64,000 nt of DNA from an uncultured Acetobacteraceae bacterium (GCA_903895595.1 CAITUP010000109.1:1-64000); one strand, 5' to 3'; positions 24,695 to 33,377 are shown, numbered from the stretch's first letter. Notes: a model not told the origin generated them from the letters alone. Program-made: numbers and translations.

Positions 24695-25932
24695 GCGTAA
24701 CACGGCGTTCCGTTGTCGCCGGCGGTCTGGCGCTGCCGTTCGCGGCGCGTGCCGCCGGTTCCCCCCGCGTCGTCGTCATCGGCGGCGGATTCGGCGGAGC
24801 CTCCGCCGCTCGGGCGTTGGGCCGTTACGCACCCGGCGTGGACGTGACACTGGTGGAGGCCAACGCCACCTTCACCGCATGCCCCTTTAGCAACCATGTC
24901 ATTGCCGGTCTGCGCGACATCGCGGCGCAACGGTTCGGCTACAAATCGGTCGGCACGAAGGTCGTGCATGCCGAGGCGACGGGAGTCGATGCCACTGCCC
25001 GCCGCGTGACGCTGAACAATGGGACGGTGTTGGCCTACGACCGCCTGATCCTGTCGCCCGGCATCGACATTGCCTGGGACAAGCTGCCGGGTTACGACGA
25101 AGCCGCCAGCGAACGGATGCCCCACGCCTGGAAGGCCGGCGCCCAGACGCTGCTACTGCGGAAGCAGTTGGCGGCCATGAAGGATGGCGGCACCGTTGTC
25201 ATGTCGGTACCCGCCAATCCCTACCGTTGCCCACCCGGTCCTTACGAGCGTGCCAGTCTGATCGCGTGGTATTTGAAGACCCACAAACCACGCTCGAAAC
25301 TGCTGGTGTTGGACGCGAAGGATGCTTTCTCCAAGCAGAAATTGTTCCAGGCGGGCTGGGCGAAGCTGTATCCCGGTATTCTGAAATGGGTGTCGGCGTC
25401 CGATGGCGGAACGGTCACGCGCGTCGATCCGGCAACGCTGACGTTTGCGACCGATTTCGGATCTCACAAAGCCGATGTTGCCAACGTGATTCCGCCGCAA
25501 AAGGCGGGGCGCATCGCGGCGGTGGCAGGCGTGGCGGACAAAACCGGTTGGTGCCCGATCGATCCGGTTACGTTCGAATCGCGGCTGGTGCCCGGCGTTC
25601 ACGTCATCGGCGACGCGGCCATTGCCGGCGCCATGCCGAAATCGGCCTTTGCCGCCAACGCGCAAGCCAAAGTCTGCGCTTTGGCGATCGCCCGTCTGCT
25701 GGAAGGCGGTACACCGGACGATCCCCGGCTGATCAACACCTGCTATTCCCTGCTGGCGCCGCATTACGGCATCTCCGTCGCCGGCATCTACCGGCCTGCG
25801 AAGGGGTTGTTAACGGATATACCGGATGCAGGCGGCACCAGTCCGCTGGACGCCCCGGATTCGTTTCGTGCTCAGGAGGCGGCCAATGCCGACGCGTGGT
25901 TCCGCACGATTACCCATGAAGCGTTCGGTTAG
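24691..25932 (+). CDS. fccB: Flavocytochrome c sulfide dehydrogenase, flavoprotein subunit
   Basis: This 413-residue periplasmic flavoprotein would oxidise sulfide to sulfur or polysulfide and reduce the cytochrome subunit. A twin-arginine leader (VTRRSVVAGGLALPFAARA) precedes the dinucleotide-binding loop VVVIGGGFGGASAARALGR. Family cysteines are visible: Cys64 in FTACPFSNHVIAGLRDI (FAD attachment region), Cys180 in NPYRCPPGPYERASL and Cys351 in INTCYSLLAPHYG, the last two corresponding to the redox-active disulfide. GVHVIGDAAIAGAMPKSAFA is also typical. The 3' end overlaps soxX by 17 bases, tying sulfide and thiosulfate oxidation into one operon. Confidence 0.9.
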   Translation: MSVTRRSVVAGGLALPFAARAAGSPRVVVIGGGFGGASAARALGRYAPGVDVTLVEANATFTACPFSNHVIAGLRDIAAQRFGYKSVGTKVVHAEATGVDATARRVTLNNGTVLAYDRLILSPGIDIAWDKLPGYDEAASERMPHAWKAGAQTLLLRKQLAAMKDGGTVVMSVPANPYRCPPGPYERASLIAWYLKTHKPRSKLLVLDAKDAFSKQKLFQAGWAKLYPGILKWVSASDGGTVTRVDPATLTFATDFGSHKADVANVIPPQKAGRIAAVAGVADKTGWCPIDPVTFESRLVPGVHVIGDAAIAGAMPKSAFAANAQAKVCALAIARLLEGGTPDDPRLINTCYSLLAPHYGISVAGIYRPAKGLLTDIPDAGGTSPLDAPDSFRAQEAANADAWFRTITHEAFG

Positions 25933-26281
25933 CCTCGGGGTGGCGGCGTTGCTGACGATGGCCGCGGGCGATCCCGGGTCCGGTCGCGCCATCGTCGCGA
26001 ACCGGCAGGTCAGCGCCTGTCTGCTGTGCCATTCCGGCCCGATCCCCGATCCGCATTTGCAAGGAAACCTCGCGCCGGCGCTGACAGGCGTCGGATCGCG
26101 GCTGACGGCGGCGGAACTGCGCCAACGCCTGACCGACCCCGGCAAGGACAGCATCATGCCGTCCTATGCCGCCACGGCCGGATTGAACCGCGTCGGTCAG
26201 CCATGGGTGGGAAAACCGGTGCTGACGCCGACGCAAATCGACGATGTGGTGGCGTTTCTTTCCACGTTGCGGGCGCCATGA
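25916..26281 (+). CDS. soxX: SoxX, monohaem cytochrome c of the thiosulfate-oxidising complex
   Basis: This 121-residue secreted cytochrome pairs with SoxA to attach thiosulfate to the SoxY cysteine. A signal peptide (MKRSVSLGVAALLTMAAG) is followed by the haem site CLLCH (Cys35, Cys38, His39). The axial methionine is Met81 in GKDSIMPSYAATAGL. The fold ends with TQIDDVVAFLSTLR. The ATG at 25916 is chosen for the signal peptide; it overlaps fccB by 17 bases. The stop overlaps soxY by ATGA. Confidence 0.9.
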   Translation: MKRSVSLGVAALLTMAAGDPGSGRAIVANRQVSACLLCHSGPIPDPHLQGNLAPALTGVGSRLTAAELRQRLTDPGKDSIMPSYAATAGLNRVGQPWVGKPVLTPTQIDDVVAFLSTLRAP

Positions 26282-26703
26282 TCGCCCGCCGGCGTTTCGT
26301 GCTGACGGCGGCGGCGGGCACGGTGTTGCCGGTGGCCGCGACCGCCTCGCATGTGCAGGTGGCCGTTCTGATCCGGCAACTGGTCGGCGACGCCAAGTTG
26401 GCGGAAGGGCGGGTGAAACTCGACCTTCCCGTCCTGGTGGAAAACGGCAATACGGTCGGCATGACCGTTTCGGTCGATGCACCGCCCGGCGCCGTGCATT
26501 CGCTGCACGTTTATGCCGAGGCCAATCCTTTACCGGAAGTCTGCCACATTCGTTTCGGCCCGCGGGCCGGCGTGCCCCGCATCCAAACCCGCATACGCCT
26601 CGCGACCTCGCAGACCGTTACCGCAATCGCGCAAATGCACGACGGCACGTTCTGGCAGGACAGCGTGGAACTGCTGGTCACCCTCGCTGCCTGTATCGAT
26701 TAA
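26278..26703 (+). CDS. soxY: SoxY, sulfur-carrier subunit with atypical C-terminus
   Basis: This 141-residue exported protein begins with an arginine-rich leader (MIARRRFVLTAAAGTVLPVA) and contains the SoxY core (DLPVLVENGNTVGMTVSVD). In the Sox pathway the substrate is bound to a cysteine at the very end of SoxY, normally in a GGCGG arm. Here the protein ends VTLAACID, with Cys139 third from the end and no glycine arm. The cysteine position is right, but the flexible glycines are missing. Another cysteine, Cys89, lies in LPEVCHIRFGP. The gene overlaps soxX and is followed by soxZ after 9 bases, so the identity is firm despite the odd terminus. Confidence 0.87.
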   Translation: MIARRRFVLTAAAGTVLPVAATASHVQVAVLIRQLVGDAKLAEGRVKLDLPVLVENGNTVGMTVSVDAPPGAVHSLHVYAEANPLPEVCHIRFGPRAGVPRIQTRIRLATSQTVTAIAQMHDGTFWQDSVELLVTLAACID

Positions 26704-26712
26704 GGGGGCACC

Positions 26713-27033
26713 ATGGTCCGCGTCCTGCTGAACGTGCCGAGACAAGTCCGCAGGAATGAGCCGTTCGACGTGAAGCTGCTGATTTCCCATCCCATGGAAA
26801 GCGGCCAACGCCGCGACGCGGTCGGGCTGGCGATTCCGCGCGATATTATCAATCTGCTCGTCGTAACGTACGGGAACGAAGAAGTCCTGCGGATGGACTT
26901 GTTCCCCGCCATCGCCGCCAATCCCTTCCTGGCGTTTTCCATGACAGCGGTCGCCAGCGGCACCTTGTCGATTACGTTCACCGACGATCACGGCGTCACG
27001 CAAAGCGAAACAGCAACGGTGGAGGTCGTGTGA
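26713..27033 (+). CDS. soxZ: SoxZ, partner of the sulfur carrier SoxY
   Basis: This 106-residue immunoglobulin-like protein forms a heterodimer with SoxY. Conserved parts are VRVLLNVPRQVRRNEPFDVK, LLISHPMESGQRRD and the C-terminal LSITFTDDHGVTQSETATV. It has no signal peptide of its own, as usual, and is exported together with SoxY through the twin-arginine route. It lies between soxY and soxA; its stop overlaps the soxA start by ATGA. The length is typical. Confidence 0.92.
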   Translation: MVRVLLNVPRQVRRNEPFDVKLLISHPMESGQRRDAVGLAIPRDIINLLVVTYGNEEVLRMDLFPAIAANPFLAFSMTAVASGTLSITFTDDHGVTQSETATVEVV

Positions 27034-27758
27034 AGCGCCTGCTGGTCCTGGCGTTATTACTGACCGCCGCCGCCGGAGACATTCATTCCGGTTACGACGA
27101 CGCCAGCCCCGAAACACGCGCGATGCAGGACGACGACAGCGCCAACCCCGGCTTTCTGTGGGTGCGGGAGGGGGAGGCGCAATGGTCTGGCAAAGCTTGT
27201 GCTGCCTGCCACGGCGATGCTCGTGTCTCGATGCGCGGCGTAGCGGCCCGCTATCCGGCATACGATGCGGCGCTGAACCGCCCCATCACGCTCGACCAAC
27301 GGATCGCGCAATGCCGCACCGAACGGCAGCATGCCGAACCTTTCACGCCGGAGAGCGATGCTGCTTTGGGTCTCAGCGCGTATATCGGGCTGCAATCGCG
27401 GGGGATGCCATTGCAGGTCTCAACCGATGGGCCGATGCGGCCGTTCTACGAAACGGGGCGGACGCTGTTCAACACGCGCATGGGGCAATTGAACCTGTCC
27501 TGCGCGCAATGCCACGACGAACGGGCCGGCATGAAGCTGGCCGGTGCCGTCATTCCGCAAGGGCATCCGAACGGTTATCCGGAGTATCGGCTGGAATGGC
27601 AAACCATGGGGTCGCTCACCCGCCGCATCCGCAATTGCATGGTGGGCGTTCGCGCCGAACCATTTCCGCCAGACTCGGCGGAAATGACGGCGCTGGCTTT
27701 GTTTTTGGCGGCACGGGCGGCGGGCTTAAAGATCGAAACGCCCGCCGTTCGTCCCTGA
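27030..27758 (+). CDS. soxA: SoxA, dihaem cytochrome c of the thiosulfate-oxidising complex
   Basis: This 242-residue secreted protein has two haem sites: CAACH (Cys57, Cys60, His61) and CAQCH (Cys158, Cys161, His162). The cysteine that ligates the catalytic haem, carried as a persulfide in characterised SoxA, is Cys203 in IRNCMVGVRAEPFPPDS. A signal peptide (MKRLLVLALLLTAAAG) is present. It is the last gene of the iorAB-fccAB-soxXYZA series and converges on valS with 4 bases between stops. No soxB or soxCD gene follows, so the pathway needs SoxB from elsewhere in the genome. Confidence 0.92.
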   Translation: MKRLLVLALLLTAAAGDIHSGYDDASPETRAMQDDDSANPGFLWVREGEAQWSGKACAACHGDARVSMRGVAARYPAYDAALNRPITLDQRIAQCRTERQHAEPFTPESDAALGLSAYIGLQSRGMPLQVSTDGPMRPFYETGRTLFNTRMGQLNLSCAQCHDERAGMKLAGAVIPQGHPNGYPEYRLEWQTMGSLTRRIRNCMVGVRAEPFPPDSAEMTALALFLAARAAGLKIETPAVRP

Positions 27759-27762
27759 TTTC

Positions 27763-30441
27763 CTACTGAATCCGTTCCATCGCCGCTTCCAACCGAGCGA
27801 CCTCCGCCAGATAAGCCACCACGCGGGCGCGGTTTTCTTCGACGATTTCCTCCGGTGCACGCTTGATGAAATCGGCGTTCGCCAATTTCTGTTCGAATTT
27901 CCGCGCCTCGGCGGCCGCCTTGTCGCGATCCTTACCCAGGCGCGTCCGTTCCGCCTTCAGGTCGATAATTCCTTCCAGCGGCAGAACCACGGTCGCCTCG
28001 TCCAGCACTGCCTGCGCGGAACCTTTCGGCAGATCGCCGTTCAACGCTCGCACTTCCGACGCACGCGCCAGACGCTTGATGGCGTCGATCCACCGATCGG
28101 CCCGAGCCAACGTCTCGGCCGTGGCATCGCGCAGCAGGATCGGGCTGGGCTGGCTGGGGGGTACGTTCATTTCGGTACGCACCGACCGCACCAAACCAAT
28201 CAGCCGCACCACCCAATCCAATTCCGCCCGCGCGGCAGCGGCATCGGTCACCGGCACCGAAACAGGCCAGGATTCGCCGATCAGGCTGCATTCGGCACCG
28301 TAGCCGAAACGGTCCCACAATTCCTCGGTCACGTAGGGGATCGCTGGGTGCAGCATGCGCAGAATAATCCCCAGCACGTGGGCGGCGGTCGCCCGCACCT
28401 CGGCGGCGGCAACCGGGTCGGCACCTTCCGCCAGTGCCGGCTTGGCGAATTCCAGGAACCAATCGCAATAGGTGTTCCATACGAAACGGTAGCCGGCGGC
28501 GGCGTATTCGTCGAAACGATAGACTTCCAAAGCGGCGGTTGCCTCGGCCACGGCGGCGTTCGCGGCGTCCAGCAGCCAGCGCGTCAACGGCAATTTAGCC
28601 GCCGCCGGATCGAACGAAGGATCGATCGCCACCCCGTTCATTTCGCAGAACCGCGCGGCGTTCCACAGCTTGGTGATGAACCCGCGATAATCCTGCACCC
28701 GACTGGAACCCAGCTTTACGTCGCGTCCGGGACCCGTCAGCGAGCAGATCGTGAACCGCAGCGCATCGGTGCCGAAACTGTCGATCAGTTCCAAGGGATC
28801 GATGATATTCCCCTTGGATTTCGACATTTTCTGGCCCTTTTCGTCGCGGACCAGACCGTGGATGTAAACCGTCTTGAACGGCACATCGCCCATGAAATGG
28901 ATGCCCATCATCATCATGCGGGCGACCCAGAAGAAGATGATGTCGAAACCGGTGACCAGCACGTCGCCGGGATAATAGCGCGCGACTTCCGGCACCTTCT
29001 CCGGCCAGCCCAGTGTCGAGAACGGCCACAATGCGGAGCTGAACCACGTGTCCAGCACGTCCTCATCCTGCGTCACGGCGATTTCCGTACCGTAATGCTC
29101 GCGCGCCAAAGCAGCCGCTTCCTCGGCGGTTTTAGCAACGAACACCTCGCCGTCCGGCCCGTACCAAGCCGGGATACGGTGCCCCCACCACAACTGCCGG
29201 GAAATGCACCAAGGCTGAATATCCCGCATCCAGGCGAAAAAGGTATTTTCCCATTGCTTCGGCACGAACACGGTTTTGCCGGTTTCCACCGCTTCGATCG
29301 CCGGTTTCGCCAGCACGCCGGCATTGCAATACCACTGGGTCGTCAGCAGCGGCTCCACCGGTACGCCGCCGCGATCGCCGTGAGGGATCTGGTTCGTATG
29401 CGGCTCGATCTTGACCAGCAGCTCCAGCCGTTCCAGTTCGGCGACAATCGCCTTGCGGGCAGCGAAACGGTCCATCCCTTGCAGGCCGCATACGAATGAA
29501 TCGTCCGCCAGCTCGGCGCCGATTTCCTCCAGCGTCACACGCGCCTGCCGGTCCAGCACCGACGGCATCGGCAGCCCGTGCCGGCGCCCGACCTCGAAAT
29601 CGTTAAAATCGTGCGCGGGCGTGATTTTCACCGCGCCGGTGCCTTTTTCCGGATCGGCATACTCGTCGCCGACGATGGGAATGCGGCGCCCCACCAACGG
29701 CAAAATCGCGAATTTACCGATCAACCGAGCCAATGTTGGGTGCGCGGGATTCACCGCAACGGCGGTATCGCCGAGCATTGTCTCCGGCCGTGTCGTCGCC
29801 ACGGTGATGAACTCACCGGGTTCTCCCTCGATGGGATAGTTCAAATACCACAACGACCCCTTCATTTCCCGGTTCTCGACCTCGAGGTCGGAGATCGCGG
29901 TTTGCAGCTTGGGATCCCAGTTCACCAGCCTCCGGTCGCGGTAGATCAGGCCCTGGCGATACAGGGTCACAAACACCTCCCGCACCGCCGCGGACAGCCC
30001 GTCGTCCATGGTGAAGCGCTCGCGCGGCCAGTCCAACGACGCGCCCAATCGGCGCAACTGACGCGTGATCGTGCCGCCGGATTCGGCCTTCCACTGCCAG
30101 ACCCGTTCCAGGAACTTGTCCCGGCCCATGTCGCGGCGGTCGATCCCCTCGGCCGCCAGCAGGCGTTCCACCACCATCTGCGTAGCGATCCCGGCATGAT
30201 CGGTGCCCGGCTGCCACAGCGCGTCCTTGCCGCGCATGCGGTTCCAGCGAATCAGCGTGTCCTGCACGGTGAACGTCAGCGCGTGCCCCATGTGCAGGCT
30301 GCCGGTGACGTTCGGTGGCGGGATCATGATGGTGAAGGGATCGGCGCTGGACGCCGGGTCGCACGCGAAGGCGCCTTGCTCTTCCCATCCCTCGTAAATG
30401 CGGGTTTCGGCTTCGGCGGGGGCAAAGGTCTTGTCGAGCAT
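27763..30441 (-). CDS. valS: Valyl-tRNA synthetase
   Basis: This 892-residue class I aminoacyl-tRNA synthetase charges tRNA-Val. The HIGH-type motif is PPNVTGSLHMGHALTFTV and the KMSKS motif lies in KGQKMSKSKGNIIDPLEL. The editing domain (TTRPETMLGDTAVAVNPAH), the anticodon-binding domain and the C-terminal coiled coil (ERTRLGKDRDKAAAEARKFE) are all present, so the gene is complete. It follows the PopZ-like gene on the same strand after 59 bases, which contain a strong hairpin. Converges with soxA. Confidence 0.97.
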   Translation of the reverse strand: MLDKTFAPAEAETRIYEGWEEQGAFACDPASSADPFTIMIPPPNVTGSLHMGHALTFTVQDTLIRWNRMRGKDALWQPGTDHAGIATQMVVERLLAAEGIDRRDMGRDKFLERVWQWKAESGGTITRQLRRLGASLDWPRERFTMDDGLSAAVREVFVTLYRQGLIYRDRRLVNWDPKLQTAISDLEVENREMKGSLWYLNYPIEGEPGEFITVATTRPETMLGDTAVAVNPAHPTLARLIGKFAILPLVGRRIPIVGDEYADPEKGTGAVKITPAHDFNDFEVGRRHGLPMPSVLDRQARVTLEEIGAELADDSFVCGLQGMDRFAARKAIVAELERLELLVKIEPHTNQIPHGDRGGVPVEPLLTTQWYCNAGVLAKPAIEAVETGKTVFVPKQWENTFFAWMRDIQPWCISRQLWWGHRIPAWYGPDGEVFVAKTAEEAAALAREHYGTEIAVTQDEDVLDTWFSSALWPFSTLGWPEKVPEVARYYPGDVLVTGFDIIFFWVARMMMMGIHFMGDVPFKTVYIHGLVRDEKGQKMSKSKGNIIDPLELIDSFGTDALRFTICSLTGPGRDVKLGSSRVQDYRGFITKLWNAARFCEMNGVAIDPSFDPAAAKLPLTRWLLDAANAAVAEATAALEVYRFDEYAAAGYRFVWNTYCDWFLEFAKPALAEGADPVAAAEVRATAAHVLGIILRMLHPAIPYVTEELWDRFGYGAECSLIGESWPVSVPVTDAAAARAELDWVVRLIGLVRSVRTEMNVPPSQPSPILLRDATAETLARADRWIDAIKRLARASEVRALNGDLPKGSAQAVLDEATVVLPLEGIIDLKAERTRLGKDRDKAAAEARKFEQKLANADFIKRAPEEIVEENRARVVAYLAEVARLEAAMERIQ

Positions 30442-30450
30442 GTCGGGTCT

Positions 30451-30481
30451 CTCCCGCGGCCTCGGGCGAAAACCGCGGGAG
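30451..30481 (-). promoter_or_regulatory. Hairpin directly upstream of valS, covering its ribosome binding site
   Basis: CTCCCGCGG (30473-30481 read on the minus strand) pairs perfectly with CCGCGGGAG (30451-30459) across a 13-base loop. The 3' arm on the minus strand contains GGGAG, the apparent Shine-Dalgarno sequence 9 bases before the valS ATG. It could lower valS translation or weakly end transcripts coming from the PopZ-like gene. No T-rich tail follows. Confidence 0.45.
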
Positions 30482-30500
30482 GCCGCTCAAGGCGGTTAAG

Positions 30501-31010
30501 TCAGGTCGCGGCTCGGCCGACGACGCGTTCGATTTCGGTGCGTACCAGGCGTTCGACCAAAGGCGGCAGATTGACGTCGAGCCACGCCTTCAGCAGCGGC
30601 CGGATTTCCTGACGGACGATGTCTTCGATGGTGGGGCCCATGCTGGTGACCAGCATCGACCGTTCGGTGGATAATGTCCGCACCAGATTGTCGACGCTGG
30701 ACGCGGCCGCCGCGGCGGCTTCCGGCGCCACAAGTGTCGCGAGGGGCGGCGCGACTATCGCGACTGGCGGCGGAACAGGCGCGGGTTCCACGGCCGGTGT
30801 GTCCGAAACCATCATCGACGGCTCCAGCAGTAACGCATCGTCCTCATTCGCATCGGCGACCGCCGGGGCGGCAGGTGATGCGGCGGATTCTTCCGGCTTC
30901 GCCTCATCGTCGCTCAGGATTCGACGGATGGACGCAAGGATATCTTCCATCGACGGATCGCCGGCAGCCGCGGCGCCCTGGGTTCCCGCCGGTGGGGTTG
31001 TGCCGCTCAT
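30501..31010 (-). CDS. DUF2497/PopZ-like polar organising protein
   Basis: This 169-residue protein has the two conserved helical ends of the PopZ/DUF2497 family with a disordered middle. Near the N-terminus is SMEDILASIRRILSDDEAKP; the C-terminus reads LKAWLDVNLPPLVERLVRTE followed by IERVVGRAAT. Between them lies a proline- and alanine-rich acidic spacer of about 80 residues. PopZ forms a condensed matrix at cell poles and anchors the chromosome origin in Caulobacter. Position next to valS and a TolC gene is a common alphaproteobacterial arrangement. Function in this organism is inferred from family. Confidence 0.8.
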   Translation of the reverse strand: MSGTTPPAGTQGAAAAGDPSMEDILASIRRILSDDEAKPEESAASPAAPAVADANEDDALLLEPSMMVSDTPAVEPAPVPPPVAIVAPPLATLVAPEAAAAAASSVDNLVRTLSTERSMLVTSMGPTIEDIVRQEIRPLLKAWLDVNLPPLVERLVRTEIERVVGRAAT

Positions 31011-31016
31011 TGTCGC

Positions 31017-32534
31017 TCAGCGTGCCGGCTGTTCGGTGGCATAATCGCCCAACCCGACCCAGCGATCTTTCACCGCCTGATAATACGCTGTTTCGTCGTA
31101 CAGCGGCACCGGCAGGCGCAGATCGCGCGCGGTGAGATGACCGATCGCCTGCGCGACCTGGAAGGATGCACCGATCAGCTGCGTCAGATTCTGCACCAGC
31201 GTCGTGCGCGAATTCAAAAGCGCCTGTTGCGCGTTCAGCACATCCAGCGTCGTACGGCTGCCCACGATGGCTTCCCGTGTGACACCTTCCAAGGCAACTT
31301 CATTGGCGCGAATCTGCGCCCGTGTGCTCGCGGCGGCGGCGCGCGCACCTTGCAATGTCGACAGCGATTGCACCGCGTTCTGCACGGCCGTGCGTTTCGC
31401 ATCGTCCACCTGACGCAGCGATTGCTGCTGCGTCTGCCGTGCCGCACGGACCGCCGCGTATTCCGAACCACCCTGATAGATCGGCATCGATAGCTGGACG
31501 CCGAACTGATAGCCGTTCGACGCGGTACCTTGAACGCCGGAATTCTGTTGCTGGAACGCCTGGCCCTGCAAGCCGATCTGAGGCCCGAGTGCCGCGAGCG
31601 CGGTATCGACCGCGTCCTTGTTGGCGGCATCGGTAAACATGGCCGCGATCACGTTCGGATTGTTGGTCGACGCCATCGCCGCGGCTTCACGCTCGTCTTT
31701 AACCGGAAGCGCCAAAGGCTGCGGTTCCAACATGTCTTCCGGCGGCTGCACGCCAACGACCTGCTGGAACGTCCCACGGGCGATCGCGAGGTTGCCCCGA
31801 GCGGTTTCCAACTGCGCCTGCGCGCCGGCATGCGCGGCTTCCGCCTGCGCGACGTCGGTGCGGGTGATTTCGCCGACGCGGAACCGGTCGTTGGTTGCTT
31901 GCAACTGTTTCGCCAGAACCTGCACGTTGTTCTGTTGCAGTTCCAGAAGTTGACGGGCCTGGATAACACCCACGTAAGCGTTCACCGTCGCCAGCAGGCT
32001 GGTCTGTTCCTGCGCGAGCAACGTCGCACGCTCGGCCATCACCTGGTTTTTCGATCGGTTGACCTGCGACTGCACCTTACCGGAGGTGTACAGGTTCTGG
32101 GTCAAGGTCGTTTGGGCTGTCGCGAAGGTGCGCTTGGCCTGGGTATTGATCCATCTTCCGCTTGCGGACGACAACGAGCGCGATAAGCCATCGCCGGTGC
32201 CGACGGTGCCGCCGAGCACCACGGTCGGCCGCCATCCGCCCAACGCCTGCGCCACGCCTTCATCGGTCGCGCGCAGCTTCGCCCGTTCCGCGAGCAGCGC
32301 AGGCTGGGTCGTATAGGTTTGAGCCAAGGCTTCATTCAGAGTGCGGGGCCCATCGCCGGGGGAACGAACTGGCGCCGCCTTTTTCTGCGCCGTGCGCGCA
32401 GGGGGGGCCGCAACCTTGGACGCGGGGGCGGCAGGCGACGCCGGGACCGTGTCCGCGAACGCGGGCAACGCCGTCATGGCGAGGCCTGACACTGCGAACA
32501 CCAAGCCCGGGAGCAAACCGAAACGCTGACCCAT
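31017..32534 (-). CDS. tolC: TolC family outer membrane efflux protein
   Basis: This 505-residue protein begins with a signal peptide (FGLLPGLVFAVSGLAMTALP) and an alanine/proline-rich segment to about residue 60. It then shows the two long coiled-coil repeats of TolC: LNEALAQTYTTQPALLAERA and VGEITRTDVAQAEAAHAGAQ in the first half, and EYAAVRAARQTQQQSLRQVD in the second. VGSRTTLDVLNAQQALLNSR is the classical C-terminal repeat motif. It forms the outer-membrane channel for efflux or type I secretion. No inner-membrane pump gene is adjacent. It starts an apparent tolC-popZ-valS series on the minus strand. Confidence 0.92.
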   Translation of the reverse strand: MGQRFGLLPGLVFAVSGLAMTALPAFADTVPASPAAPASKVAAPPARTAQKKAAPVRSPGDGPRTLNEALAQTYTTQPALLAERAKLRATDEGVAQALGGWRPTVVLGGTVGTGDGLSRSLSSASGRWINTQAKRTFATAQTTLTQNLYTSGKVQSQVNRSKNQVMAERATLLAQEQTSLLATVNAYVGVIQARQLLELQQNNVQVLAKQLQATNDRFRVGEITRTDVAQAEAAHAGAQAQLETARGNLAIARGTFQQVVGVQPPEDMLEPQPLALPVKDEREAAAMASTNNPNVIAAMFTDAANKDAVDTALAALGPQIGLQGQAFQQQNSGVQGTASNGYQFGVQLSMPIYQGGSEYAAVRAARQTQQQSLRQVDDAKRTAVQNAVQSLSTLQGARAAAASTRAQIRANEVALEGVTREAIVGSRTTLDVLNAQQALLNSRTTLVQNLTQLIGASFQVAQAIGHLTARDLRLPVPLYDETAYYQAVKDRWVGLGDYATEQPAR

Positions 32535-32632
32535 GCCTTAACCCCACTTCCCAATCGTGCGCGTCTTATGTGCCACAAACGGGCCGCGCACGCCACCATT
32601 CCGACGCGGCGTGCCGGCCGGGTCGGTGTTCG

Positions 32633-33319
32633 TCAGAACACGAATTCCGATGCCGGCAGCAAGGATGGCAGCGCCGGCGTGCCGCAATCGAACACCGGTT
32701 GAGCGCGCAGCCCCGCCGGGGTGGCCTCGGCGAGGACAGCCTGATTGGTCCGGCCGGGACCGGCAATCACCGTCACCAGACGGCCGCCATCGGTCTTCAA
32801 CTGTTTCGCGATGGCCGGGGGAATCTCCCGCACCGCGCCTTCGATCACGATGATGTCGTAGGGCGCACCGGCCGGCCAGCCCGCTGCCAGAGGCCCAGCG
32901 ACCAGATTGACGCTCGGCGCCTCGGCGGCGAGGGCGTCCCGAGCGAGCGCGAGCAAGGCGGTATCGTCTTCGACTGCTGTCACACGGGGGCCGCATTGCG
33001 ACAGCACGGCGGCGCCGTAGCCGGAGCCGGCGGCGACGACCAATGCGCGTTCGCCTTCGCGCGGGGCCGCGATTTGCAGCAGGCGCGCCATGACCATGGG
33101 CTCCAGCAGATAGCGCCCATTTCCCAGGGGCACGTCCTCATCCGCGTACGCGAGCGCACCGAGGGACGCGGGCAAAAAACGCTCCCGCGGTAAATGGCGC
33201 ATCGCGGCCAGGATTCGGGGATCGGTCACCTTGTTGGGGCGAATTTGACTGTCCACCATGTGCTTGCGGGCATCGGCATGGTGGTCGCTGTGGGTCGGTT
33301 CGTGGGCTGGGCTGGCCAT
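32633..33319 (-). CDS. pcm: Protein-L-isoaspartate O-methyltransferase family protein
   Basis: This 228-residue SAM-dependent methyltransferase belongs to the PCMT family, which repairs damaged aspartyl residues. The N-terminal part reads HMVDSQIRPNKVTDPRILAA and RHLPRERFLPASL. The SAM-binding motif is ALVVAAGSGYGAAVLSQCGP, where many members have GTGSGY. EGAVREIPPAI follows in the usual place. Such forms next to tolC are common in alphaproteobacteria and may have another substrate. A promoter (TTGCGC, 17 bases, TATAAG) precedes it. Confidence 0.85.
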   Translation of the reverse strand: MASPAHEPTHSDHHADARKHMVDSQIRPNKVTDPRILAAMRHLPRERFLPASLGALAYADEDVPLGNGRYLLEPMVMARLLQIAAPREGERALVVAAGSGYGAAVLSQCGPRVTAVEDDTALLALARDALAAEAPSVNLVAGPLAAGWPAGAPYDIIVIEGAVREIPPAIAKQLKTDGGRLVTVIAGPGRTNQAVLAEATPAGLRAQPVFDCGTPALPSLLPASEFVF

Positions 33320-33348
33320 CGCTGGTCCGTCTCATGAAGTGCAGCGTG

Positions 33349-33377
33349 CTTATACAGGCACCGCGCATAAGGCGCAA
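33349..33377 (-). promoter_or_regulatory. Predicted promoter of pcm
   Basis: On the minus strand TTGCGC (33372-33377) is followed after 17 bases by TATAAG (33349-33354). The start would be near 33342, leaving a leader of about 22 bases before the ATG at 33319. Confidence 0.5.
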
